Shown in pieces: positions 43,909-53,053 of a stretch of 64,000 bases of DNA. Source of the stretch: RPQJ01 sp963700045 (GTDB lineage Bacteria > Pseudomonadota > Gammaproteobacteria > Steroidobacterales > Steroidobacteraceae); NCBI GenBank assembly GCA_963700045.1, contig CAVOWK010000011.1:1-64000 (forward strand), read 5' to 3'. The translations under genes were made by a program, and so were the position numbers. How positions within the stretch are numbered: the stretch's first letter is position 1; every line of letters begins with the position of its first letter. The notes beneath the pieces were generated by a model. The model saw only the letters and a list, made by a program, of their open reading frames with translations. It was not told the DNA's origin and did not search any database.

Positions 43909-46166
43909 ATGAAGGGTGCATCCCATCCCACGAACGACGTGTCCCTCAACCCGTCGTCGAACGAATCCATCCAGGACGTGATCAGCCGGGTAGCCATGGG
44001 CCGCCGACAGTTCCTGCAAGGCGGCATCAGCGCAGCGGCCCTGGCTTCGGCGGGCGGCCTGACGCTGGGCGGCCTGCTGCGAACAGTCGAGGCCGCGCCG
44101 GTCGGCCCCGGGCTGGGCTTTCCCGGCATTGGTTTCGAAAGTGTGCCCGCCAGCAAGAACATCTGACCGTGGGTTCGGCCGTGGCCGACGCGCTACGGGT
44201 GCCGACTGGCTACACCGCGAAGATATTCGTGGCATGGGGCGACCCGATCATGCCCGGCGGTACGCCGTTCATCGGCGACGCCAGCGAAAGCTCCCTGCAG
44301 CAGGAGAAGCAGTTCGGCGAACACAACGACGGCATGCATTTCTTCCCGCTCCGGGCCGACGACCGCGGCCATGGTGGGAATGACGACGATGACGATGATG
44401 AGGTGACTACGTCAGAAAGCCGCGGTGACGGCAAGCTGAAGAGCCAGGCCGGCATCCTGTGCGTCAACAACGAGTACACGCACGAGGAAATCCTGTTTCC
44501 GGACGGCCAGGTCGGCGCCGGGTATACGATCGCCAAGACGCGCAAGTCACAGGCAGCGCATGGCGTTTCGATCGTGAAGGCGCGTCGCAGGCGCGGCACG
44601 TGGAGCGTGAAGCGCAACTCGAGGTACGGCCGTCGCATCACCGCGAATACGCCGGTGATCATCTCCGGGCCGGCCGCGGGCCACGCGCTGATGCAGACGA
44701 ACGAGTACATGATCCTCGACACGGGTTCGATTGCAACGGGGAACAAGACCGACGGCTACGGCGGCTACGGCACGGTGAACAACTGCGCCCACGGCATTAC
44801 GCCCTGGGGCACCTTCCTCACGTGCGAAGAGAACTTCAACGGCAATTTTGGCGCTATGGAGCGTTGCCCGGCGCCACCGCGAGCGAAGCCGGAAAGCTGT
44901 ATAACCGCTACGGACTCGCCGCAGCGGCTTCGGCTATCGCTGGCACACGACTGACCCACGCTGGGACATGAGCGCGAACCCGAACGAGCCTAACCACTTC
45001 GGCTGGGTGGTCGAGATCGACCCGTACGATCCGAGGTCCAAGCCGGTGAAGCGCACGGCGCTCGGCCGCTTCAAGCACGAAAGCGCGCAGTACGTCGTCG
45101 ACAAGGACAACCGCGTCGCCTTCTACATGGGCGATGACGAGCGCAACGAGTACATCTACAAGTTCGTCTGCAGGCGTCCGCTCAATACCAGGAACGGCTA
45201 CGCGAACAGGAACTTGCTCGACGAGGGCACGCTCTATGTGGCGAAGTTCGATTCCAATCTGACCGGTCAGTGGATCCCGCTGCTGCCGGGCACGATCGGC
45301 GCGGGCGGCGTCGCGCTGCGCGACAACCCGAACTTCACAGGTGCCGACGACGCCGAGGTGCTGGCGAAGATCCTGATCAAGGCGCGCATGGCCGGCGATG
45401 CCGTCGGCGCGACGATGATGGACGTCCCGAATGGACCGGTGCGCGTCCGCGCATCGGTGGCTTCGACGAGGTGGAGGTCTACTGTACGCTGACCAACAAC
45501 AACCGTCGCGGCACTAACGTGCCGAGCGTCAACGCCGCCGATGGCTCCACCTTAGCAGCTTCGGCGCGCCCGCCGGTCGATGCTGCAAACCCGCGCGAAG
45601 ACAATGTCTATGGCCACATCATCCGCTGGCGCGAGGCTGGCAAGTCGGTCACGGCCACGACGTTCACCTGGAATATCTTTGTCCAGGCCGGCGACACTGC
45701 CACGACGAAGATCGCCAAACCAACCAACGACTACAAAGGCAACATCGTCGATACGCCGAACGGCAGCGCCGACTTCGGTGCGCCGGACGGCCTTTGGTTC
45801 GACTACTTCGGGCGCCTGTGGGTGCAGACGGACCAGGTCGGCAACGGCTCGGGCGACTGGGTCAACATCGGCGCCAACTGCATGGCCTGTGCCGATCCGA
45901 ACACCGGTGAAATGCGTCGCTTCCTCACCGGCCCGAACAAGTGCGAAGTCACCGGCGTGACAATGACGCCGGACGGCAGGACGATGTTCGTCGGCATCCA
46001 GCATCCGGGCGAGGACTCGCTCGCTGCCATTCCGACGGCGTTCTCCAACTGGCCGCAGGGGCAGTTCGACGTCGAGTCGGACGGGGCCACGACGTTGCCG
46101 CCCGGACGACCGCGTTCGTCGGTGGTCGTCATCACGAAGGACGACGGCGGTATCATCGGCAGCTGA
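43909..46166 (+). pseudogene. phoX: PhoX-family alkaline phosphatase (DUF839), several frameshifts
   Basis: Seen in order: MKGASHPTNDVSLNPSSNES, a Tat signal with RRQFLQGG, GFESVPASKN, then frame change at about 44164; VADALRVPTGYTAKIFVAWG to NFNGNFGA; frame changes near 44860-44940 around GALPGATASEAGKLYNRYGL and GYRWHTTDPRWDMSANP; another near 45425 before RPEWTGARPRI and EVYCTLTNNNRRG; end SSVVVITKDDGGIIGS. The whole gene is present and starts after AGGAG, but at least four frame changes stop it from making one protein. PhoX enzymes are calcium/iron alkaline phosphatases exported by Tat. The intact PhoD-type phosphatase at 12906 could cover the loss. Confidence 0.85.
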
Positions 46167-46209
46167 TCAGGCGCGACCTACGCGCCTGCGTCGTCTGACG
46201 TCAGAAGGA

Positions 46210-46233
46210 GGGGCTGTGCTTCGGTGCAGCCCC
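46210..46233. terminator. Hairpin terminator with UUCG loop between convergent units
   Basis: A 10-bp stem (GGGGCTGTGC with GTGCAGCCCC, two wobble pairs) closed by a TTCG tetraloop of the very stable C(UUCG)G type, followed by TTCT. It lies between the end of the phoX remnant and the stop of the minus-strand lipase, so it could serve both strands. Confidence 0.65.
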
Positions 46234-46258
46234 TTCTACTCGAAGGGCACCCCCGGCG

Positions 46259-47422
46259 TCACCGCAGCCATTTCTCCAGCTGCGAATAGACTTCGGGGCG
46301 GCCCAGCAACTCGAGGTGTCCCATCTCGTACCCGATCCACTGCCGCTCCTTCGGCAGCGCCAGTGTCCGCGAGCGGTCGGCGTGCTTGCCGAGGGCGCTG
46401 TCGAGCGGAACGAGACCGTCGCCGACCAGTCTTTCGGCGAGCAGGCTGCGGCGCTTGCCGAGTGTTGCGGCCAGCGCATAGCACTCGACGTCGTCCGGCA
46501 ACGGGACGAACTCCTGCTCGACATCCGTGATGCTGCCGTAGCGCAGGTCCGTGATCCCTGCGCTGCGGGCCTTGCCCAGGCTCGTGAACGGGGCCACGTA
46601 CGGACTCAATTCCATGACGTAATCGAGACGGTTGCCGCCGCGTTCGAGTGGCGCCCCATGGTGCGGCGTCCCCAGCGAGAACAGCTTGCAGAGCTGTCTC
46701 CGCCACGAATGCCCTGCGGCAGTACCATGATGCATGGCGCTTCTCGCCACCAGGCCGCCCATGCTGTGGCCCACGATCACGAGCTGCGTCACGGGGACTG
46801 GCCAGCGTCCGAGCAACGCCTCCAGCATTACCGCGAGGCTGCGTCCGTTGGTGTCGATCGAGCGACCGCTGTTGTAACGAACATGGACGATCGTGTGGCC
46901 GGTTGCCGCCGCCGCGCTTGCGATGCGGTGATGGCCGTCACGTACCCAGTGTTGTTCGTTCAGGCACAGGCCGTGAACTGCGATCATTACCTTGCCGGAC
47001 GCGTCCTGCACGACGTCGCCGGGTTGTTCGGGATCCACGAAGTCGCCTTCGTGCAGGAAGCTCATCTCGATCGCCAGCGGATTGGCCGTGCGCTCGAGGT
47101 GATCGCCGTAGACGCCGTTGATCGCCGACACCCACGCGTTCCTGCTCGCCGTGGTTTCGCCTTCGGGCAGGAAGGCCGCCACAGGGGTGAGGCCGGCGTC
47201 GAGGCCCTTGCCGATGACGCGCGTCGTGCCGCGAATGGTCTTGTAGATGAGGCCGGTCAGGCCGCGCGTCGATTCCGCCCGCGACGCACCGAGCGGTGGG
47301 TGCACGAGCTGGATGGTGTGGTGCATCTTCTCCACGAGCGTGGTGATGCCGAGCGTGGCGTCGAAAGCGAGACGTGCGGCGCCCCTCAGGTCCGTGACGG
47401 TCGTCCGGTTTATCGTGCTCAT
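46259..47422 (-). CDS. Alpha/beta-hydrolase with lipase GHSMGG motif (PGAP1-like)
   Basis: 387 residues from MSTINRTTVTDL. The elbow QLVIVGHSMGGLVARSAMHHG is a classic lipase motif; VMIAVHGLCLNEQHW holds the oxyanion part, an Asp occurs in VGDGLVPLDSAL, and the late His is in EMGHLELLGRPEVY. No signal peptide. It follows 13 bp after the HTH gene on the same strand and is therefore probably controlled by it. The substrate, perhaps a storage ester or lipid, is unknown. Confidence 0.82.
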   Translation of the reverse strand: MSTINRTTVTDLRGAARLAFDATLGITTLVEKMHHTIQLVHPPLGASRAESTRGLTGLIYKTIRGTTRVIGKGLDAGLTPVAAFLPEGETTASRNAWVSAINGVYGDHLERTANPLAIEMSFLHEGDFVDPEQPGDVVQDASGKVMIAVHGLCLNEQHWVRDGHHRIASAAAATGHTIVHVRYNSGRSIDTNGRSLAVMLEALLGRWPVPVTQLVIVGHSMGGLVARSAMHHGTAAGHSWRRQLCKLFSLGTPHHGAPLERGGNRLDYVMELSPYVAPFTSLGKARSAGITDLRYGSITDVEQEFVPLPDDVECYALAATLGKRRSLLAERLVGDGLVPLDSALGKHADRSRTLALPKERQWIGYEMGHLELLGRPEVYSQLEKWLR

Positions 47423-47435
47423 GGTGTGTCCTGGT

Positions 47436-47750
47436 TCAGTCGGTGAGAGCGCGGATGACCGCGACCGGATCGTTACGGATGGCGCGCAGCAATGCTCGGG
47501 CCGGACCGGTGGGGTCGCGCCGCCCCTGTTCCCAGTTCCGCAGCGTCGACACTTCGATCGAGAGCAGCTCTGCGAACTTGGACTGGCTGAGGCCAGTCGC
47601 GGCGCGAATGGCGCGCACGTCGATCCCGGTCTCGCTGCGGGGGCGGGGTCGCCCGCCAACAGCTCGCGCCAGGCGCGTCAGTCGGCGCACGCGCTGCTGG
47701 CGCAGTTCGCGCGCCGATTCCAGCAGCTTGATGAAGACGTCGTTGCTCAT
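47436..47750 (-). CDS. XRE-family HTH regulator (NadS/HigA-like)
   Basis: A 104-residue DNA-binding protein starting MSNDVFIKLLESARELRQQR. The C-terminal helix-turn-helix is VRAIRAATGLSQSKFAELLS with LSIEVSTLRNWEQGRRDP, a form seen in antitoxins of the RelE/HigB class. No toxin gene is adjacent; instead a lipase-like gene follows. Two palindromes stand just upstream (47763-47796), so it probably represses its own operon. Confidence 0.85.
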   Translation of the reverse strand: MSNDVFIKLLESARELRQQRVRRLTRLARAVGGRPRPRSETGIDVRAIRAATGLSQSKFAELLSIEVSTLRNWEQGRRDPTGPARALLRAIRNDPVAVIRALTD

Positions 47751-47762
47751 CGCCACAGGAAG

Positions 47763-47796
47763 GTACGTCAGTGACGCAGGTACGTCAATGACGTAC
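47763..47796 (-). promoter_or_regulatory. Tandem palindromic operator of the HTH regulator
   Basis: The perfect palindrome GTACGTCA-A-TGACGTAC (47780-47796) is directly preceded by a second copy GTACGTCA-G-TGACGCAG (47763-47779). Centre-to-centre distance is 17 bp, about one and a half helical turns. They lie 13-46 bp upstream of the HTH start and just after the arsC stop, so this is most simply an autoregulatory operator. Confidence 0.75.
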
Positions 47797-47805
47797 TGTG
47801 CGCAA

Positions 47806-48258
47806 CTATGCGACGGCGCGACCAGAACTGACGCGCCGCCCCAGCTCATCGATCAGCAGCTCGCCGTCCTCCTTGCGAAACGGCCCGGGCGGAAGTCGGT
47901 CGAGGAGGTCGAGCACGAGCTCGCTCGGCCGACACAGCCGCACGCCCTTGGGCGTACACACAATCGGTCGATTCACCAGCACGGGATGCTCAATCATCGC
48001 GTCGAGGATCGTCTCTTCGTCCACGTCCGGCGCCATGAGCCCGAGTTCGGCTGCCGGCGACTTCGTCTCGCGCAGAGCAGTCCGAGGCGTCAGGCCGGCG
48101 GCGGCGAACAGCCCGAGCAGTTGCGGCCGCGTCCAGCCGGTCTGCTGATAGTCAATGACCGTTGGCGAGTATCCGGCGGCATTGACCAATGCAAGCACGT
48201 TGCGGGACGTACCGCAGGCCGGGTTGTGATAAATGACGACCGACTCGCTGTTCGACAT
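47806..48258 (-). CDS. arsC: Arsenate reductase, glutaredoxin-coupled type (ArsC)
   Basis: A 150-residue ArsC of the Spx/ArsC family. The active-site loop is YHNPACGTSRNVLALV (HNPxCGTSRN), and the later ENRPIV-type segment appears as VLVNRPIVCTPKGVRLCRPSE with the expected arginine. It reduces arsenate to arsenite using glutathione/glutaredoxin. It is last in the arsR-arsC-acr3-arsC operon, 21 bp after acr3. Two different arsenate reductases in one operon is a noteworthy redundancy. Confidence 0.93.
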   Translation of the reverse strand: MSNSESVVIYHNPACGTSRNVLALVNAAGYSPTVIDYQQTGWTRPQLLGLFAAAGLTPRTALRETKSPAAELGLMAPDVDEETILDAMIEHPVLVNRPIVCTPKGVRLCRPSELVLDLLDRLPPGPFRKEDGELLIDELGRRVSSGRAVA

Positions 48259-48279
48259 GAACGACTCCCTGATCGCGGG

Positions 48280-49359
48280 TCAACGCACCTGCGCGCCGCG
48301 CTCGTACCATCCCTTGCTCGCATTCACGACCCGGACCACCAGCAACATCACCGGCACTTCGATCAGCACCCCGACGACGGTGGCCAGTGCGGCACCCGAC
48401 TCGAACCCGAACAGGCTGATCGCCGCGGCCACCGCCAGCTCGAAGAAGTTCGACGCGCCGATCAGCGCCGACGGGCAGGCGACGTTGTGCTTTTCTCCCA
48501 CGGCGCGATTGAGCAGGTACGCGAGCGATGAATTGAAAAATACCTGGATCAGGATGGGCACGGCCAGCAGCGCAATAACTAGCGGCTGCTTGAGTATCGC
48601 CTCGCCCTGGAACGCGAACAGCAGCACCAGCGTCAGCAACAGCGCACTGATCGACCACGGCCCGATCCTCGCCATCGTCGCATCGAACGCCGCCTGCCCT
48701 TTGCGCAGCAGCGCGCGCCGCCAGAGCTGCGCGAGGATGACGGGAATCACGATGTAGAGCACCACCGAGGTCAAGAGCGTGTCCCACGGCACGATGATCG
48801 CGGAGATGCCAAGCAGCAGGCCCACGATCGGCGCGAAGGCGAAGATCATGATGAGGTCGTTCAGCGCGACCTGGGAGAGCGTGAAGTACGGGTCGCCGTC
48901 GGTGAGCCGGCTCCACACGAACACCATCGCGGTGCAGGGTGCGGCGGCGAGCAGGATCAGGCCGGCGATATAGCTGTCGAGCTGCTCCGCGGGCAGCAGC
49001 GGTGCGAACAGATGGCGGATGAATACCCACGCAAGGAAAGCCATCGAGAACGGCTTCACCAGCCAGTTGATGGCGAGCGTCACACCGATGCCCTTGATGT
49101 GTGCCTTGACCTGATGCAGCGCACCGAAGTCGATCTTCAGCAGCATCGGGATGATCATGACCCAGATGAGCAACCCCACCGGCAGGTTGACTCTGGCGAT
49201 CTCGATCGCGCCGAGCGCCTGCACGATACCGGGCAGCGTCTGGCCGAGCACGATCCCGACGACGATGCAGATGGCGACCCAGGCTGTCAGGTAGCGCTCG
49301 AAGAAGCTCAGCGGCGCCCTGGCTGCGCGCTTGCCGGTGACTTCACATTGGACAGACAT
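48280..49359 (-). CDS. acr3: ACR3-family arsenite efflux permease
   Basis: A 359-residue inner-membrane protein with about ten helices. The ACR3 signature is seen as ILLAAAPCTAMVFVWSRLTDGDPYFTL (with the Cys essential for arsenite export) and PLVIALLAVPILIQVFFNSS to NVACPSALIGASNFFELAVA. It expels arsenite made by the two reductases. It starts 3 bp after the preceding arsC. Confidence 0.95.
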   Translation of the reverse strand: MSVQCEVTGKRAARAPLSFFERYLTAWVAICIVVGIVLGQTLPGIVQALGAIEIARVNLPVGLLIWVMIIPMLLKIDFGALHQVKAHIKGIGVTLAINWLVKPFSMAFLAWVFIRHLFAPLLPAEQLDSYIAGLILLAAAPCTAMVFVWSRLTDGDPYFTLSQVALNDLIMIFAFAPIVGLLLGISAIIVPWDTLLTSVVLYIVIPVILAQLWRRALLRKGQAAFDATMARIGPWSISALLLTLVLLFAFQGEAILKQPLVIALLAVPILIQVFFNSSLAYLLNRAVGEKHNVACPSALIGASNFFELAVAAAISLFGFESGAALATVVGVLIEVPVMLLVVRVVNASKGWYERGAQVR

Positions 49360-49362
49360 GGC

Positions 49363-49863
49363 TCAGGCCTTGCCGATCTCGGCCACCTTGCGGGCGAGGG
49401 CGAGTTGATCGAGGCTGCGGATCGGCAGGCTGGTGAAAAGGTTGATGCGCCGCTCCAGCGTCAGGAACACGTCGCGGAACGCCTTGGTTTTCTCGGCGTT
49501 CGAGCCCTCGACGGCCGCTGGATCCGGCACGCCCCAGTGCGCAGTCATCGGCTGCCCTGGCCACAGCGGGCAGACCTCACCGGCCGCGTTGTCGCAGACT
49601 GTGAACACGAAATCGAGGGGCGGCGCGCCCGGCGCGGCGAACTCGTTCCACGACTTGCTGCGCAGGCCGTCGGTCGCAATGTTTGCGCTCTTGAGCAGCT
49701 CGATCGCGAACGGGTTCACCCGGCCAGCGGGGTGACTGCCCGCGCTGTAGGCGCGAAACCGTCCGGCGCTCCGATGATTGAGGACCGCTTCCGACAGGAT
49801 GCTGCGGGCCGAGTTGCCGGTGCACAGGAACAATACGTTGTAGACCTTCTTGTCGTCGCTCAT
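49363..49863 (-). CDS. arsC: Arsenate reductase, low-molecular-weight phosphatase type (ArsC)
   Basis: A 166-residue protein with an N-terminal P-loop VLFLCTGNSARSILSEA (CX5R) and the Asp of the family in GVPDPAAVEG. VFTVCDNAAGEVCPLWPGQP supplies the cysteine pair used in thiol relay. It is the thioredoxin-linked arsenate reductase class, unrelated to the other arsC in the same operon. It lies 3 bp after arsR. Confidence 0.92.
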   Translation of the reverse strand: MSDDKKVYNVLFLCTGNSARSILSEAVLNHRSAGRFRAYSAGSHPAGRVNPFAIELLKSANIATDGLRSKSWNEFAAPGAPPLDFVFTVCDNAAGEVCPLWPGQPMTAHWGVPDPAAVEGSNAEKTKAFRDVFLTLERRINLFTSLPIRSLDQLALARKVAEIGKA

Positions 49864-49866
49864 CGC

Positions 49867-50205
49867 TCACCTCGTGTTCAAAGACTTCTTGCGTAGAGGT
49901 GCCGCGCTCGGCGCGCAAGCGCGACCGCCGCAGCAGCTGTCAGTCAGGAACCCGAGCAACGCGTTCATCGACTCGAAGTTCGCCGAGTAGTAGTTGAAGC
50001 GGCTCTCGGGCCGTACCTCGACCAGGCCGGCATGGCTCAGGGTCTTCATGTGGAACGAGAGCGTGCTGGCGGGAATGCCTAGACGTTCCGCAATCTCGCC
50101 GGCGGTCAGGCCTTCCGGGCCGGCCTGAACCAGCAGGCGAAACACCTCGAGGCGGCTGTCCTGTGCCAGAGCAGCGAGGGATTCAACGGCGGTCTTGATG
50201 TTCAT
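49867..50205 (-). CDS. arsR: ArsR-family arsenite-responsive repressor (operon 1)
   Basis: A 112-residue winged-helix repressor. The HTH is EGLTAGEIAERLGIPASTLS with FHMKTLSHAGLVEVR. A Cys cluster near the C-terminus (DSCCGGRAC) is the probable arsenite-binding site, as in the CC-type ArsR proteins, rather than the HTH-located pair of the other ArsR in this window. First gene of arsR-arsC-acr3-arsC. Confidence 0.92.
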   Translation of the reverse strand: MNIKTAVESLAALAQDSRLEVFRLLVQAGPEGLTAGEIAERLGIPASTLSFHMKTLSHAGLVEVRPESRFNYYSANFESMNALLGFLTDSCCGGRACAPSAAPLRKKSLNTR

Positions 50206-50207
50206 TC

Positions 50208-50241
50208 TTCTAGAATGGTAGAACTAATATTGTGCTGTCAA
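50208..50241 (-). promoter_or_regulatory. arsR1 promoter and candidate operator
   Basis: An inverted repeat TTCTA-N6-TAGAA (50208-50223) lies at the arsR start codon, and a perfect -35 hexamer TTGACA (50236-50241, minus strand) is upstream. Overlap of the repeat with the start region fits autorepression. Confidence 0.5.
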
Positions 50242-50295
50242 GTCCGGGCATTCCACCCAATGCGCTCGGGGCATCGTGTCCGTCGAGCGGCTGGC

Positions 50296-50982
50296 TCAGA
50301 TCAGCTTCAGGGTTCCCGACAGCGTCAGGTAGGTGCCGATGGCGACGATCAGCCACGCGTTGACGGTCTGCAGCGGACCCTGCCAGCGCTGAATACCGCC
50401 GACGAGTCTGGCGCCTGAGCTCGCGCCCACCAGGACAGCCAGAGCGACGACGCCGACCGGTACGGCCGTGGCGAGCCCGTAGATGACGAACAGGGGCAGC
50501 TGCGTGGGAGCCGTCAGCGAGAGCGGCAGCAGGCTGCCGAAAAACAGTGCGGCCGACGTCGGGCAGAACGTGAGCGCAAACAGGACGCCCAGCAGGAACG
50601 CGCCGGGCAGTCCCCGATCGGCCAGGCCTTCGGTAGCGCCTGGTTTTGCAAGCCCGAAATTGAGCCGCAGCGGAATCCAACCGAGCAACACGAGTCCGAC
50701 GACGATCAGGAGCGGACCGATGAACGGCTCGAGGACCGTCTGCAGGAAGCGCGAGGCCTGCGGCGCCGCGGCAATGCCCCATGCGACGAGCACCCCCACG
50801 GCCAGGTAAGCGACAGCGCGCCCGGTGGCATAGGCCAACACGCCTGCGATGCCGCGGTGCTTCGTGTCGAGACGGCGCGCGAGGAATGACACCGCCGCGA
50901 TGTTCGTCGCGAGCGGGCACGGGCTGACGGAGGTCATCAACCCGAGCCAGGCCGCAGCGAGCGCCGCCGCGAGAAGACTCAA
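50296..50982 (-). CDS. arsG: ArsG-family aromatic arsenical efflux permease (DsbD/CcdA-like)
   Basis: A 228-residue polytopic protein with six hydrophobic helices. Two Cys-Pro motifs (SVSPCPLATN near residue 21 and LTFCPTSAAL near 140) are those of the CcdA/DsbD transmembrane fold; ArsG transporters share it. Position after arsF and arsE, overlapping arsF by 4 bp, supports ArsG, which exports reduced aminoaromatic arsenicals. A general thiol-electron carrier role is the alternative. Confidence 0.85.
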   Translation of the reverse strand: MSLLAAALAAAWLGLMTSVSPCPLATNIAAVSFLARRLDTKHRGIAGVLAYATGRAVAYLAVGVLVAWGIAAAPQASRFLQTVLEPFIGPLLIVVGLVLLGWIPLRLNFGLAKPGATEGLADRGLPGAFLLGVLFALTFCPTSAALFFGSLLPLSLTAPTQLPLFVIYGLATAVPVGVVALAVLVGASSGARLVGGIQRWQGPLQTVNAWLIVAIGTYLTLSGTLKLI

Positions 50983-51455
50983 GAAACGCTGCCCAGGTGA
51001 CGGCGAACGGCGTCGACCACGTAAGCCTCGAACGCCTGCTCATCCTTCTGTTTCGACCAGACCTCCTGCAGGTTCTCCCACTTCACTTCCTGGCCCTTCG
51101 CCCGGTCAGAGACGATGACCGTCTTGCTAATGAGCTGGTAGTCCTGCACGAAGTGCTCGTTGCCGGGGCCATCGAGATTGATCGTCTGCAGCACGATGCG
51201 GCCGCTCGCAATCTCCGGCGCGAAATTCTTCTCGACGGTCGCGCGCGTGAGGCGCTCGATGCGCATGCAGGTGGCACAGCGCACGTCGCTGCTGAAGTAC
51301 GTTACCTGTATCACGTCAGGCGCCACGCCCGGCTGGGTCGTGACGACCTTCGGCCGAACCGCGGGCAGGTCGGCTGCCTGGCGTGCCTGCTGAATCGCGG
51401 CCCAGCAACCGACGCCGGCAAGAGCGATCAGCGCGAACTTGAGGAATTGCTTCAT
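50979..51455 (-). CDS. arsF: ArsF-family nitroaromatic arsenical reductase subunit
   Basis: 158 residues from MKQFLKFALIALAGVGCWAA, a signal or membrane anchor. The periplasmic part has a thioredoxin-like fold with CATCMRIE (CxxC) in VTYFSSDVRCATCMRIERL, and VILQTINLDGPGNEHFVQD-like residues after it. This matches ArsF of the arsEFG set, where ArsE and ArsF reduce the nitro group of arsenicals such as roxarsone. It lies 2 bp after arsE and overlaps arsG. Confidence 0.85.
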   Translation of the reverse strand: MKQFLKFALIALAGVGCWAAIQQARQAADLPAVRPKVVTTQPGVAPDVIQVTYFSSDVRCATCMRIERLTRATVEKNFAPEIASGRIVLQTINLDGPGNEHFVQDYQLISKTVIVSDRAKGQEVKWENLQEVWSKQKDEQAFEAYVVDAVRRHLGSVS

Positions 51456-51457
51456 GG

Positions 51458-51688
51458 TCAGCTCAGCAGCTTCTTCGCTTCGTCGAGCGACGGCACCTTG
51501 CCGCTGGCCTTCACCACGCCGTCCACCACCAGTGCGGGCGTGAACATCACGCCGAAGTCGGCGTAGCGCGTCACGTCGGTGATCTTCTCGACCTCGTACT
51601 TGAGGCCCAGGTCGTTGGCCGCCTGTTCGGCCACCGCGGTCAGCGCACGGCACTTGGCACAACCGGAACCGAGAATCTGGATCTTCAT
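51458..51688 (-). CDS. arsE: Small thioredoxin-fold protein (ArsE-like)
   Basis: A 76-residue redox protein: MKIQILGSGCAKCRALTAVA has the CxxC centre GCAKC, and GVMFTPALVVDGVVKASGKV carries the cis-Pro loop. This is the 'redox-active disulfide' small thioredoxin family. Next to arsF and arsG it fits ArsE, the partner needed for nitro reduction; alone it would be annotated only as thioredoxin family. Confidence 0.85.
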   Translation of the reverse strand: MKIQILGSGCAKCRALTAVAEQAANDLGLKYEVEKITDVTRYADFGVMFTPALVVDGVVKASGKVPSLDEAKKLLS

Positions 51689-51716
51689 GCGTCATCTCCT
51701 GCGGGGCTGCCCCGCA

Positions 51717-53039
51717 TCAGTTCACCAGGAGGCCGTAACACCAGCCCGTGATCGTCGCCATGACGACGACCAGCGAGACGTAGGTGACGGTCTTCTTCAG
51801 GCCGAGAATCGAATTCAGCACCAGCATGGCGGGCAAGCTCAGCGCCGGACCGGCCAGCAGCAGCGCGAGCGCCGGGCCCGAGCCCATGCCGCTGCCGATC
51901 AGGCCTTGCAGGATCGGCACCTCGGTGAGCGTGGCGAAGTACATGAATGCGCCCGACACCGAGGCGAACAGGTTGGACGCGAGGGAGTTGCCACCGACGA
52001 GACTGCTGATCCACTCGGAGGGAATCATGCCCTCGTGCCCCGGACGTCCGAGCAGGAAGCCGGCCACGAGCACGCCACCCAGCAGCAGCGGCACGATCTG
52101 CTTGGTGTAATCCCACGCCTGGTTGAACCACTCACCAGCCTCGTCGTCACGACCGGCGGTGAGCCACGCAAGGCCCAGTATCGCGACGAGGAACGGCCAG
52201 GTCGGGTACCCGGGCAGTGCGATCGACGTAATCACCGTTGCGGCGGCGACCATGGCAATACGCATCGGCTCGAGCTTGAACCATCGCCACAGCATGAGCG
52301 CCAGTACGACGCCGAGCCCGGAGGTGACCAGCCACTTGACCGAGTACACCGCCGCGAAGAAACCGGTCTTCTGCGAGGCTGCACCCCAGTTGGCGAACAC
52401 GAGGATACCGACCAGCACCGCGAAGAACGCGGCCGTCTGCGACAGCGGGCGTCCGGCTGCAGGCTCGGGCAACGCGAACGCGGCCGCCGCTTTCGTCTTT
52501 TCCTCGCCCCGGAAGAGGAACGCCATCGCGAGGCCGATGACGACGCTGAACATCACGGCGCCGACCGCACGCGCCGCACCGAGCTGCGCGCCGAGCACCT
52601 TGGCCGTCATCACGATCGCCAGCACGTTGATGGCGGGTCCCGAATACAGGAACGCCGTGGCCGGACCGATGCCCGCGCCCATGCGGTAAATGCCCGAGAA
52701 GAGGGGCAACACGGTGCACGAGCACACCGCGAGAATCGTGCCGGAGACCGAGCCGACACCGTACGCCAGCGGCTTGGGCGCCTTCGGGCCGAGAAAGCGC
52801 ATGACCGACGCCTGGGAGACAAAGGCTGCGATCGCACCGGCGATCCAGAACGCCGGCAGCAGGCACAGCACGACGTGCTCACGTGCGTACCACTTGGTCA
52901 GCTCCAGTGCTTCGGTGACGGCGCCATCGAAGCGCGGCTGGCCGACCGGGAGAAAGTAGATGACGGCGAACGCGGCGGCGAGCAGTCCAAAGATCTTGAG
53001 CTCGTGCCGGGCGGTCGGGTTGAGGGTGAGGGTCGTCAT
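51717..53039 (-). CDS. arsP: DUF318 permease, probable ArsP organoarsenical efflux
   Basis: A 440-residue membrane protein of the DUF318/ArsP permease family with two repeated halves. The core motif ILAVCSCTVLPLFSGIYRMG with GAGIGPATAFLYSGPAINVL, and the second-half YFATLTEVPILQGLIGSGMG with GPALALLLAGPALSLPAMLV, are diagnostic. ArsP exports trivalent methyl and aromatic arsenicals. Family members also move other metals, but the arsR and arsEFG neighbours favour arsenicals. Confidence 0.86.
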   Translation of the reverse strand: MTTLTLNPTARHELKIFGLLAAAFAVIYFLPVGQPRFDGAVTEALELTKWYAREHVVLCLLPAFWIAGAIAAFVSQASVMRFLGPKAPKPLAYGVGSVSGTILAVCSCTVLPLFSGIYRMGAGIGPATAFLYSGPAINVLAIVMTAKVLGAQLGAARAVGAVMFSVVIGLAMAFLFRGEEKTKAAAAFALPEPAAGRPLSQTAAFFAVLVGILVFANWGAASQKTGFFAAVYSVKWLVTSGLGVVLALMLWRWFKLEPMRIAMVAAATVITSIALPGYPTWPFLVAILGLAWLTAGRDDEAGEWFNQAWDYTKQIVPLLLGGVLVAGFLLGRPGHEGMIPSEWISSLVGGNSLASNLFASVSGAFMYFATLTEVPILQGLIGSGMGSGPALALLLAGPALSLPAMLVLNSILGLKKTVTYVSLVVVMATITGWCYGLLVN

Positions 53040-53053
53040 GAACTTCTCCGCAC

